A DNA stretch of 45,105 nt from an uncultured Acetatifactor sp. (lineage in GTDB: Bacteria; Bacillota; Clostridia; Lachnospirales; Lachnospiraceae). Shown in pieces: positions 6,794 through 14,645 of this stretch. The notes under the pieces were generated by a model. The model ran no database searches. It had not been told where the DNA came from and saw nothing but the letters and a program-made list of their open reading frames with translations. Position 1 is the first letter of the stretch. Each line of letters opens with the position of its first letter. The position numbers and the translations under genes were made by a program. Location of the stretch: NCBI GenBank assembly GCA_910589655.1, contig CAJUTJ010000158.1, positions 1 to 45,105 of the forward strand, given 5' to 3'.

Positions 6794-7852
6794 ATGATCA
6801 AAGTAGGAATTATCGGAGCCACCGGATATGCGGGAGGGGAGCTGGTGCGTTTGCTGGCGAACCACCAAGAGGCGGAAATCGTCTGGTACGGTTCCCGGAG
6901 TTACATAGATAAGAGATACAGTGAAGTGTATCAAAATATGTTCCGGATTGTGGAGGATATCTGTAAGGACGACAATCTGGCAGAATTGGCTGATCAGGCG
7001 GATGTGATTTTTACCGCTACGCCGCAAGGCTTTTTAGCAGGCATATTGACGGAAGAAATTTTATCCAAGGTAAAAATCGTGGATTTGTCCGCGGACTATC
7101 GTATTAAGGATGTGGCGGTCTATGAGAAATGGTACGGCATTGAACACAAGTCCCCGCAGTTTATTCAGGAGGCGGTGTACGGCCTCTGTGAGATTAACCG
7201 TGACAAGATTACGGATAAAACCCGTCTGGTGGCAAATCCCGGCTGCTATACCACCTGCTCTATCCTGACGGCATATCCTTTGGTAAAGGAAGGGCTGATT
7301 GATGTGGATACCTTGATAGTGGATGCCAAATCGGGCACTTCCGGCGCAGGAAGAGGGGCTAAGGTGCCCAACCTGTTCTGCGAGGTCAACGAGAACATGA
7401 AGGCTTACGGTGTGGCAGGCCACAGGCATACTCCTGAAATTGAGGAACAGTTGGGTTATGCGGGGAATTGTCAGGTTACGATTAATTTTACCCCTCATTT
7501 GGTTCCTATGAATAGGGGAATTTTGGCCACGGAGTATGCAATGCTAAAGAGAAAACCGGACGGGACGCTTCCTTCTTATGAGGAGATCAAGGCAGTATAT
7601 GATAAATATTATGCCTCCGAAAAATTTGTCCGTGTCTTGGAAAAAGGTGTATGCCCCGAGACGAAGTGGGTGGAAGGCAGTAATTATGTGGATATCAATT
7701 TCGTCATCGACCAGCGCACAGGGCGTATCATTATGATGGGAGCTTTGGATAATCTGGTGAAAGGCGCGGCGGGCCAGGCAGTGCAGAATATGAACCTGCT
7801 GTTCGGGCTGAAGGAAAGCGAGGGGCTGGAGCTGATCCCCTGTTTCCCCTAA
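6794..7852 (+). CDS. argC: N-acetyl-gamma-glutamyl-phosphate reductase
   Basis: A 352-residue enzyme that reduces N-acetyl-glutamyl phosphate to the semialdehyde with NADPH, the third step toward ornithine. GATGYAGGELVRLL near the N-terminus is the dinucleotide-binding turn; NPGCYTTC carries the catalytic Cys151; SGTSGAGRGAK and AGHRHTPEIEEQLG are typical of the family. ATG 6794 is preferred; a TTG at 6782 in the same frame is possible and is closer to GAGGAG. It is the first gene of the arginine locus, behind three ARG boxes. Length is normal (about 345-350). Confidence 0.96.
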   Translation: MIKVGIIGATGYAGGELVRLLANHQEAEIVWYGSRSYIDKRYSEVYQNMFRIVEDICKDDNLAELADQADVIFTATPQGFLAGILTEEILSKVKIVDLSADYRIKDVAVYEKWYGIEHKSPQFIQEAVYGLCEINRDKITDKTRLVANPGCYTTCSILTAYPLVKEGLIDVDTLIVDAKSGTSGAGRGAKVPNLFCEVNENMKAYGVAGHRHTPEIEEQLGYAGNCQVTINFTPHLVPMNRGILATEYAMLKRKPDGTLPSYEEIKAVYDKYYASEKFVRVLEKGVCPETKWVEGSNYVDINFVIDQRTGRIIMMGALDNLVKGAAGQAVQNMNLLFGLKESEGLELIPCFP

Positions 7853-7888
7853 AGGCTGAAGACAGATTGGATTTATAGGAGGGCAGAT

Positions 7889-8467
7889 ATGGATTGTTTT
7901 GAACCTTCAAGGCAAATGGGCTCTCCCCAAGACTCCCGAAAGACATTCCAAACCGTAAGAGCATGGAAAACGCTGAACAATGGCGCAGTCTATGCATCAT
8001 TGGGCTGGTATCTGTTGGTTTTATTCAGGTTTTTTGCCATGTTTATCCTGAAATTTTTTCCAATGGACGAAATGATATGGCGGAAGGTTTGGATTGTGAC
8101 GGGTATCTGGATGGGGGTGCTTACCGCAAAACTGCTCGCTTTATTTCTATATCGGATATGGTGGATCAAAAAGACGCGTAAAAAACTAAGGATGCAGCCC
8201 CGGCGTAAAAATCCTTTGCGTTGGTTCTCAATGATTCCTGTCACGCTTTTATTGGATATTTTGTTTGTTGTATGGGGATGTTATCAGGATGCGTTTTTCT
8301 GGGAGAGGCAGTATGAAAGGCTTTTGGCGGAGGGGGAATTAGGGCATGGGCTTCCGCTTATCTCGGTGCTCTGCGTCTTGTTTGCGGGAGCGGTTACCGC
8401 TGGGATTACCGTACTTTCTGTTATTCTTGTTTGTATCAGCCGGTATCGCAGCCGGTATGAGAGATAA
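7889..8467 (+). CDS. Small integral membrane protein of unknown function
   Basis: A 192-residue protein with a hydrophilic start (about 30 residues) and four likely membrane helices: near 34-57, 63-85, 110-128 and 155-182. A basic loop (WWIKKTRKKLRMQPRRKN) lies between helices two and three. AGGAGG sits five bases before the ATG. It lies 36 bases after argC and is read in the same direction, so it should be co-transcribed with the arg genes. I do not recognise the family; nothing in it suggests an amino-acid transporter, and it may be an unrelated insertion into the operon. Confidence 0.75.
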   Translation: MDCFEPSRQMGSPQDSRKTFQTVRAWKTLNNGAVYASLGWYLLVLFRFFAMFILKFFPMDEMIWRKVWIVTGIWMGVLTAKLLALFLYRIWWIKKTRKKLRMQPRRKNPLRWFSMIPVTLLLDILFVVWGCYQDAFFWERQYERLLAEGELGHGLPLISVLCVLFAGAVTAGITVLSVILVCISRYRSRYER

Positions 8468-8507
8468 TGGGCAGTATACTACAATAGGAAAGGACACGAA
8501 TGAAAAT

Positions 8508-8972
8508 ATGAGTGGGAAAACGTATACCGTTAAAACAATGGCCGCCGCGGATTATGACGGCTTGAAGGCTCTGTGGATGACGATTCGGGGATTCGGCATC
8601 CGAAGCATTGACGATTCCAGAGAGGGTGTGGAGCGGTTTTTAAAGAGAAACCCTGACACCAGCGTGGTGGCGGTTGGGGAGGACGGCTCCATTGTGGGGG
8701 GGATCCTTTGCGGACATGACGGAAGAAGAGGCTGCCTGTACCATGTCTGTGTGCGGGAAGATTACAGGCGTCTGGGTATCGGCAAGGCTATGGTGGTATA
8801 TTGTATGAATGCGCTGAAGGCGGAGAACATCAATAAAGTAAGCCTTATCGCCTTTACAAAAAACGATGTGGGAAATGCTTTTTGGAATTGTATCGGCTGG
8901 ACAAAGCGGCAAGATTTGAACTATTATGATTTTACGCTGAATGAGGCCAATATTACGGCTTTTAACCAATGA
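8508..8972 (+). CDS. GNAT family N-acetyltransferase
   Basis: A 154-residue acetyltransferase of the GNAT fold. VVAVGEDGSIVGGILCG forms the central strands and CVREDYRRLGIGKAMV carries the acetyl-CoA pyrophosphate loop (RRLGIGKA); NAFWNCIGWTKRQDLNYYDF is the usual C-terminal end. The start at 8508 is preferred over long upstream extensions that run through the previous gene in another frame. It lies between argC and argJ, but single-domain proteins of this kind acetylate many amines. A role in N-acetylglutamate synthesis is possible from context but not shown; ArgJ already supplies acetylglutamate. Confidence 0.82.
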   Translation: MSGKTYTVKTMAAADYDGLKALWMTIRGFGIRSIDDSREGVERFLKRNPDTSVVAVGEDGSIVGGILCGHDGRRGCLYHVCVREDYRRLGIGKAMVVYCMNALKAENINKVSLIAFTKNDVGNAFWNCIGWTKRQDLNYYDFTLNEANITAFNQ

Positions 8973-8987
8973 AAAGTGCGAAAGGAA

Positions 8988-9215
8988 TGATTCATTCGTT
9001 GTTTGTGCCGCATTGGCGGCATGTCTGGAAGCTGAAGGAAATCACTAAGCTTGAAAAGATCTCGCTGAGTGATTTCACGCTCTGCGGAGCAAAGCTTCTT
9101 CACAAACTGCCAAAGCAGTTAGAAGAACACAAGAACAGCGTTCCTCCGGACTTGCAGCAATTTATTGATTGTTTGTGCCGACTGTTTCGGTATGACGGGA
9201 AGTGTGGGGCGGAAG
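8988..9215 (+). repeat. Family C modular hairpin repeat, copy C3
   Basis: Tail-type module (TTGTTTGTGCCG...CGGCATG, 8998-9025), then the long stem GAAATCACTAAGC/GCTGAGTGATTTC (about 9039-9077), CTCTGC/GCAAAG, nested TTCTTC/GAAGAA around AACTGCCAAAGCAGTT, GAACAC/GCGTTC with loop AAGAACA (9125-9143), and the linker GACTTGCAGCAATTTATTGA leading to another TTGTTTGTGCCG tail. The same modules recur at 37408 and 44942 with stems that differ by paired changes. A 90-codon open frame crosses it but is explained by the repeat. Confidence 0.65.
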
Positions 9216-9262
9216 TAAAAAAAGAATGTTATGTGCGATAAGACGCACAGGGAGGGATAGAG

Positions 9263-10486
9263 ATGAAACAGATAGACGGCGGTGTGACCGCGGCAAAAGG
9301 TTTTTTGGCAGCAGGAGTAGAGGCAGGCGTAAAATATCAGAACCGTAAGGATATGGCCATGGTATACAGTGAGACGCCCTGTACCGTGGCGGGCACTTTT
9401 ACCAGCAATGTGGTAAAAGCGGCGCCGGTGCTCTGGGATAAGGGTATCGTGGAGAATTCCCCTTATGCGCAGGCGGTAATCGTCAATTCCGGCATTGCCA
9501 ATGCCTGCACGGGAAAACAGGGGCTGGAGTGCTGTAAGGCGGAGGCTGACTGTGCCGGGAAACTGCTGGGGATTCCGGCCGATGCGGTGTTGGTGGCTTC
9601 CACGGGCGTAATCGGAATGCAGCTTCCTTTGGACAGGATTACCGCGGGGATTGAACTGTTGGTCAAGGCCAAGGCCCATACCTTAGAGGCGGGGCTGGAT
9701 GCGGCCAAGGCTATTATGACCACCGATACCGTATCGAAACAAATCGCCGTGGAGACTAAAATCGGTGATAAGACCGTGACTTTGGGCGGTATGTGTAAGG
9801 GTTCCGGAATGATCCACCCCAATATGTGTACCATGCTGGGCTTTATTACCACAGATGTAAAGATATCGAAAGAGATGCTGCAGAAGGCATTGAGCGCTGA
9901 CATTATTGATTCTTTTAATATGATTTCCGTGGACGGAGATACTTCCACCAATGACACGCTGCTTGTGATGGCAAACGGGATGGCGGGGAATCAGGAGATT
10001 GCGGCAGAGGGGGCGGATTATGATGCCTTCTGTCAGGCGTTACATACCATCACCACTTATCTCGCCAAGAAAATGGCGGGGGATGGGGAGGGCGCCACAT
10101 GTCTGTTTGAGACAAAGGTAGTGGGGGCGGCTTCCAAAGAGGATGCCAGAACATTGGCAAAATCCGTGATATGTTCCTCCCTGACGAAAGCTGCCATTTT
10201 CGGGCATGATGCCAACTGGGGAAGAATCCTCTGTGCAATGGGTTACTCGGGAGCCATATTTGACCCTGAAAACGTGGACTTGTATTTTCAGGGGGAGAGT
10301 GGGAAAATACACATTTACGGCAGCGGCGTGGCATGCGATTACAGCGAGGAGGAGGCTACCAAGATTCTCTCCGATCCCGAAGTTACCGTGCTGGCGGATA
10401 TGCACATGGGCGACGGGGAAGCCACGGCATGGGGCTGTGATTTAAGCTATGACTATGTAAAAATCAATGCCGACTATAGGAGCTGA
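9263..10486 (+). CDS. argJ: Bifunctional glutamate N-acetyltransferase / amino-acid acetyltransferase
   Basis: A 407-residue ArgJ that transfers acetyl from N-acetylornithine to glutamate, recycling the acetyl group. The precursor cuts itself into alpha and beta chains before a conserved Thr; here the site is KGSGMIHPNMCTMLGF, with Thr190 as the new N-terminal nucleophile and Cys in place of the usual Ala before it. Other marks are VNSGIANACTG, STGVIGMQLP and GDGEGAT. GGGAGG precedes the ATG. Whether the enzyme is mono- or bifunctional cannot be told from sequence alone. It is preceded by repeat C3 and followed by the cloverleaf element. Confidence 0.96.
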   Translation: MKQIDGGVTAAKGFLAAGVEAGVKYQNRKDMAMVYSETPCTVAGTFTSNVVKAAPVLWDKGIVENSPYAQAVIVNSGIANACTGKQGLECCKAEADCAGKLLGIPADAVLVASTGVIGMQLPLDRITAGIELLVKAKAHTLEAGLDAAKAIMTTDTVSKQIAVETKIGDKTVTLGGMCKGSGMIHPNMCTMLGFITTDVKISKEMLQKALSADIIDSFNMISVDGDTSTNDTLLVMANGMAGNQEIAAEGADYDAFCQALHTITTYLAKKMAGDGEGATCLFETKVVGAASKEDARTLAKSVICSSLTKAAIFGHDANWGRILCAMGYSGAIFDPENVDLYFQGESGKIHIYGSGVACDYSEEEATKILSDPEVTVLADMHMGDGEATAWGCDLSYDYVKINADYRS

Positions 10487-10521
10487 CGCGGGTAGCGGCG
10501 TATTTTCTGCCATTACGTGAA

Positions 10522-10710
10522 CGTAACAGTTCAGCCATGCGGAAACGATTGTACAATTTGTCTGTGGGAGCTTGTTCACTAAAGACAAATTGCACAACCG
10601 CTTCCATAGGGCGATCGCCCGACATGAAATAAGCTGCCGGTAATATTACTTGGCTATTGGAAAAAGTGTACATCCCGGCAGCTTATGAATGGTATGGCTG
10701 AACTGTTACG
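10522..10710. repeat. Cloverleaf-like inverted-repeat element between argJ and argB
   Basis: A perfect 17-bp terminal inverted repeat (10522-10538 with 10694-10710) encloses three more structures. These are a 23-bp arm pair with three mismatches (10541-10563 with 10583-10605), the palindrome GGGCGATCGCCC (10609-10620), and a perfect 12-bp stem (10629-10640 with 10675-10686). All three mismatches in the first inner arm are A opposite C on the plus strand, which become U·G wobbles in a minus-strand RNA. Together this is a multi-branched fold of 189 bp. No coding frame is convincing. It could be a MITE, a structured RNA or an mRNA-processing element of the arg transcript. Confidence 0.75.
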
Positions 10711-10762
10711 CGTGAACCACAGGAAAAAGGGCAGCCCATAGACAGAAAGGAATGAATTACCC

Positions 10763-11689
10763 ATGGAAAAAAATATGGAAAAAGTATTGCAGAAGGCGGA
10801 GGTGCTCATTGAAGCCCTTCCCTATATACAGCGTTTTAACCGCAAGATTATCGTGGTAAAATACGGCGGGAGCGCTATGAGCAATGAGGAACTGCAAAAA
10901 AACGTGATTAAGGATGTGACCTTGCTTAAGCTGGTAGGTTTTAAGCCTATTATCGTCCATGGCGGCGGGAAAGAAATCAGCCGCTGGGTAGGCAAGGTGG
11001 GCAAAGAGGCAAAATTTGTGAACGGGCTTCGCGTCACCGATGACGAGACCATGGAAATCGCGGAAATGGTGTTGAATAAGGTGAACAAAAGTTTAGTGAC
11101 CATGGTTCAGGAGCTTGGTGTAAAAGCAGTGGGCATCAGCGGCAAGGACGGTGGGCTGCTGCAGGTGGAGAAAAAGTATTCCGACGGACAGGATATCGGC
11201 TATGTGGGGGAGATCACCGGCGTGAATCCGAAGGTATTGTATGATTTGCTGGAGAAGGATTTTCTTCCCATTGTGGCTCCCATAGGATTAGATGATAATT
11301 TCCAAACCTATAATATTAACGCGGATGATGCGGCATGTGCCATTGCGAAGGCCGTCTCTGCGGAGAAACTGGCATTCCTGACGGATATAGAGGGGCTTTA
11401 CCGGGATATCAACGACAAGAGTACTTTTATTTCCCGTATCACTGCTTCCGAGGCTGAGAAGCTCATCGACAGCGGTATTATCGGGGGCGGCATGCTGCCG
11501 AAGCTGAACAATTGCACCTCCGCCGTCAATAACGGTGTCAGCAGAGTCCATATCTTGGACGGCAGGGTGCCCCACTGCCTGCTCTTGGAGATTTTTACAA
11601 AAGAGGGTATCGGCACCGCCATCATTTCCGATGAGGATAATCTGGCGAAGGGAATCAAAAGGGATAAATTCTGTGCGGAGAACGATTAG
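10763..11689 (+). CDS. argB: Acetylglutamate kinase
   Basis: A 308-residue amino-acid kinase that phosphorylates N-acetylglutamate with ATP, the second step of ornithine synthesis. KYGGSAM and HGGGKEISRW bind nucleotide and substrate; NGLRVTDDETMEIAEMVL, INADDAACAIA and IGGGMLPKL are diagnostic. The residues before KYGG (about 33) allow the N-terminal helix found in arginine-inhibited hexameric enzymes, and ArgJ-type pathways normally use this kinase as the feedback point, so inhibition by arginine is inferred. The start at 10763 has AAAGGA upstream. It is separated from argJ by the cloverleaf element. Confidence 0.96.
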   Translation: MEKNMEKVLQKAEVLIEALPYIQRFNRKIIVVKYGGSAMSNEELQKNVIKDVTLLKLVGFKPIIVHGGGKEISRWVGKVGKEAKFVNGLRVTDDETMEIAEMVLNKVNKSLVTMVQELGVKAVGISGKDGGLLQVEKKYSDGQDIGYVGEITGVNPKVLYDLLEKDFLPIVAPIGLDDNFQTYNINADDAACAIAKAVSAEKLAFLTDIEGLYRDINDKSTFISRITASEAEKLIDSGIIGGGMLPKLNNCTSAVNNGVSRVHILDGRVPHCLLLEIFTKEGIGTAIISDEDNLAKGIKRDKFCAEND

Positions 11690-11699
11690 GCATTGATGC

Positions 11700-11915
11700 A
11701 TAGAAAACAAACGTTTTTCGCAGCGAGGGCTGCGTCGCGGAGAAGTACTAAATTTCCCAAACTGCTAAAGCAGTTAGAAAATGCCCGAAAACACGGCATT
11801 TCTCATCCGGATTTGGGTCGCAGCAAAGCTGTGACATGGAGGTTAGTGTGAAAAAGGACATTTCACAATCCTGATTTGAGTGCCCGCCAAAGCGGGCAAA
11901 TGGGAGTTAGTGTGT
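11700..11915 (+). repeat. Family C modular hairpin repeat, copy C4 (two units)
   Basis: The first unit has AACTGC/GCAGTT, the ATGCC/GGCAT stem with loop CGAAAACAC (about 11777-11803), the linker TCATCCGGATTTG, hairpin GTCGCAGC/GCTGTGAC (11817-11835), and ATGGAGGTTAGTGTG. The second unit repeats only the end: CTGATTTGAG, hairpin TGCCCGC/GCGGGCA (11881-11898), and ATGGGAGTTAGTGTG. Each end supplies a Shine-Dalgarno and a GTG. The first GTG opens an eight-codon frame (11848-11874); the second opens a ten-codon frame ending inside the start of argD. The unit may attenuate or restart expression between argB and argD. Confidence 0.65.
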
Positions 11916-11934
11916 ATAAAGAGAGGATATTGCT

Positions 11935-13137
11935 ATGGAGATGAAGGAATATATAGAACAAGCGGAAGCGGCGCTGCTTCACACCTATAACCGGTATCAG
12001 ATTGTTCTGGACCGCGGGGAGGGAGTGTACCTGTACGATATAGAGGGGAAGAAGTATTTGGACTTTTGCGCAGGGATTGCGGTGTTTGCCCTTGGATATC
12101 ATAATGAGGAATACAATAATGCCCTGAAGGCTCAGATTGATAAGCTGATTCATACGTCAAATTATTATTATAATGTGCCTGCCATAGAAGCGGCGAAGAA
12201 GATAAAGAAAGCTTCCGGTATGGACAGGGTGTTCTATACCAATTCCGGTGCGGAAGCCAATGAAGGAGCCATTAAGGCGGCGAGAAAGTACGCCTTTTTA
12301 AAGGACGGCACCACGGATCATGAGATCATCGCCATGAACCATTCCTTCCACGGTAGAACCATGGGTGCGCTGGCAGTAACGGGAAATGTCCACTACCGGG
12401 AACCTTTTGAGCCTTTGATCGGTAAGATTCGGTTTGCGGATTTTAACGATTATGACAGTGTGCTTGCCCAAGTGACGGACAAGACCTGTGCCATTTTGCT
12501 GGAGCCGGTTCAGGGGGAAGGCGGGCTTTACCCCGCGGAGGAGGACTTTTTGAGGAAGCTCCGGAAACTCTGTGACGAGAGGGACATTCTGCTGATCTTT
12601 GACGAGGTTCAGTGCGGTATGGGCAGAACCGGTTATATGTATGCATGGCAGAAATATAATGTAAAACCGGATATTATGACCACGGCCAAGGCTCTGGGCT
12701 GCGGTGTGCCCATGGGGGCGTTTTTGATGACGGAGCATGTTGCGCAGCATTCTCTGGAGGCGGGAGACCACGGAACCACCTATGGGGGAAATCCCTTAGC
12801 CTGCGCCGCCGCGGAAAAAGTGCTTGATTTATTTGAAAAGGAACATATAATAGAACATGTAAGAGAGGTAGCCCCTTATTTGGAACAGCGCTTGGAGGAA
12901 CTGAAGGAGAAATATCCTTGTATCACGGAGCGCCGCGGTACGGGGCTGATGCAGGGGCTGGTATTCGACAGACCTGTCAGGGATATCATTGCGGCCGCTA
13001 TGGACAAGGGATTGATTCTGATCAATGCCGGAGCGGACATCATCCGTTTTGTTCCCCCTCTGATCATTACAAAAGAAAATGTGGACGAAATGGTTTCTAT
13101 TCTGGAACAAAGTATCGACGGCGAAAAGATTTGCTGA
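11935..13137 (+). CDS. argD: Acetylornithine aminotransferase
   Basis: A 400-residue class III PLP transaminase that makes N-acetylornithine from the semialdehyde and glutamate. NSGAEANEGAIKAARKY binds the phosphate, MNHSFHGRTMGALAVTG and EPVQGEGGLYPA line the site, IFDEVQCGMGRTG contains the Asp contacting PLP, and TTAKALGCG carries the Schiff-base Lys252. GAGAGGA precedes the ATG. It follows argB across repeat C4. Together with argC, argJ and argB it completes conversion of glutamate to N-acetylornithine; no argF, argG or argH gene is in the window. Confidence 0.95.
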   Translation: MEMKEYIEQAEAALLHTYNRYQIVLDRGEGVYLYDIEGKKYLDFCAGIAVFALGYHNEEYNNALKAQIDKLIHTSNYYYNVPAIEAAKKIKKASGMDRVFYTNSGAEANEGAIKAARKYAFLKDGTTDHEIIAMNHSFHGRTMGALAVTGNVHYREPFEPLIGKIRFADFNDYDSVLAQVTDKTCAILLEPVQGEGGLYPAEEDFLRKLRKLCDERDILLIFDEVQCGMGRTGYMYAWQKYNVKPDIMTTAKALGCGVPMGAFLMTEHVAQHSLEAGDHGTTYGGNPLACAAAEKVLDLFEKEHIIEHVREVAPYLEQRLEELKEKYPCITERRGTGLMQGLVFDRPVRDIIAAAMDKGLILINAGADIIRFVPPLIITKENVDEMVSILEQSIDGEKIC

Positions 13138-13172
13138 GACGCAGATGGATTTTCGCGCATTTGAGGTAATTT

Positions 13173-14576
13173 ATGCATATAAAAAACAGATTGATTTCAG
13201 TGGCAGCTGTAGTGGCTATGGCTGCCGCGCTTTTTTTCGGAAGCACAATGGAAATGCGCACGGCGGGGGAAGAGGACACCGAAGGCAGCCATCTATGGTT
13301 TGAGAAGACGGATACCATTTATTTCTGGTATACCGATGATGCGATGACTAATTTTATCAACAGTGCGGCAGTTGCTTTCGGGGAACGGGAGAATGTCAGG
13401 GTGATACCGGTGCTGACGGAGGACAGCGAATATTTGGAGGCATTAAATCAGGCATCCTTGCATTCCGGTCAGGTTCCGGACGCTTATATCATCAGCAATG
13501 ATTCGCTGGAAAAGGCATATTTGGCCGGATTGGCGGAGGAGATAGGAGATGAGGGAGCCGTCTGCAACGAGACAAATTTTCCGGCCGCGGCTTTGTCCGC
13601 GGTAGCTTATCAGGGAAAGACGGTGGCATATCCGCTTTCTTATGAGACCAGCGCTCTGGTATATAATGAGACATATCTTGCCGAGTGGGCGGTACAGATT
13701 GCGCAAAAGGATCTGCTCAACGCGGGGGAGGATCTGGCTTCCGCAGAAAATGACAGCGGGATTCCCGTGGATGAGGCGGCGCTTGCGGCTCTGGCAGAGG
13801 AATATTTCCAAAAGGCCATTCCCCACACGGTAAACGATATTCTGAATATTGCAAATACCTTTGATGTGCCGGCCGGAGTGGACGGAGTCCTGAAATGGGA
13901 CGTCTCGGATATCTTTTATAATTACTGGATTGTGGGAAATTATATGATTGTGGGCGGCGATGCGGGGGACGACAAGCGGCAGATCAATATTAACAATCCG
14001 GAAACCATACAGTGCCTTGAAGTTTATAAAGCCTTGAACCAATTTTTCTTTATAGAATCCGACACGGTGAGTTATGATTCCGTGCTGCAGGACTTTATTG
14101 ACGGTAAGACCGTTTTCAGCATTGTCACCACCGATGCGGCGGCCCGTCTGGCAGAGGCAAAGGAAAGCGGGGAACTGGCTTTTGAATATGGAATTGCCAT
14201 GATGCCCGATATCAGTGAGGAATTGAAAAGCCGTTCCATGTCCGTTACCAACGGGGTGGCGGTAAACGGTTATTCGGAGCATAAGGAGCTGGCAAACCGT
14301 TTTGCCGCTTATTTGGTGACGGAGTGTGCGGATTCATTGTATGAGAGAAGCGGAAAGGTATCTGCCAACAGAAATGCAGGAACGGAGAACGGGGCATTGC
14401 AGATTTTTATGCTGGAATACGGGGAGAGCGTTCCCTTGCCCAAAATGATGGAGACGGGTAATTTCTGGCTGCAGCTGGAGAGGCTGTTTTCCAGTGTGTG
14501 GAACGGTGCGGATGTCACTACACTGGTGGAAGAGCTTGCAAACCAGATTGTGACGCAGGTGGAAGCGGTGTATTAG
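13173..14576 (+). CDS. Extracellular solute-binding protein (family 1, sugar-type), no lipobox
   Basis: A 467-residue protein with the fold pattern of MalE-like binding proteins: an N-terminal hydrophobic signal (residues 6-24), TIYFWYTDD, YPLSYETSALVYN, GKTVFSIVTTDAA and GIAMMPDIS. A lipobox Cys is absent after the hydrophobic segment (FFGSTMEMRTAG), although most Gram-positive binding proteins are lipoproteins; it may be secreted free or stay anchored by the uncleaved helix. No ABC permease or ATPase gene is nearby, so it is an orphan that may serve a shared transporter or a sensor. It begins 35 bases after argD and may be co-transcribed with it. The ligand is unknown. Confidence 0.8.
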   Translation: MHIKNRLISVAAVVAMAAALFFGSTMEMRTAGEEDTEGSHLWFEKTDTIYFWYTDDAMTNFINSAAVAFGERENVRVIPVLTEDSEYLEALNQASLHSGQVPDAYIISNDSLEKAYLAGLAEEIGDEGAVCNETNFPAAALSAVAYQGKTVAYPLSYETSALVYNETYLAEWAVQIAQKDLLNAGEDLASAENDSGIPVDEAALAALAEEYFQKAIPHTVNDILNIANTFDVPAGVDGVLKWDVSDIFYNYWIVGNYMIVGGDAGDDKRQININNPETIQCLEVYKALNQFFFIESDTVSYDSVLQDFIDGKTVFSIVTTDAAARLAEAKESGELAFEYGIAMMPDISEELKSRSMSVTNGVAVNGYSEHKELANRFAAYLVTECADSLYERSGKVSANRNAGTENGALQIFMLEYGESVPLPKMMETGNFWLQLERLFSSVWNGADVTTLVEELANQIVTQVEAVY

Positions 14577-14645
14577 AGAGTGTTTATGTTTTGACGGACG
14601 CATAATTTACCAATCATGGGATACACTTTTTTTAGGAGGTGTCTT

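Noticed and set aside
8969..9241. 90-codon open frame with a FIDCLCRL motif also present near 37479
   Set aside because: The similarity lies in repeat family C and follows DNA hairpins; the start has no ribosome site and overlaps the GNAT stop.
13443..14282. 279-codon minus-strand open frame
   Set aside because: Shadow of the solute-binding protein gene, which has a start site, signal peptide and family motifs.
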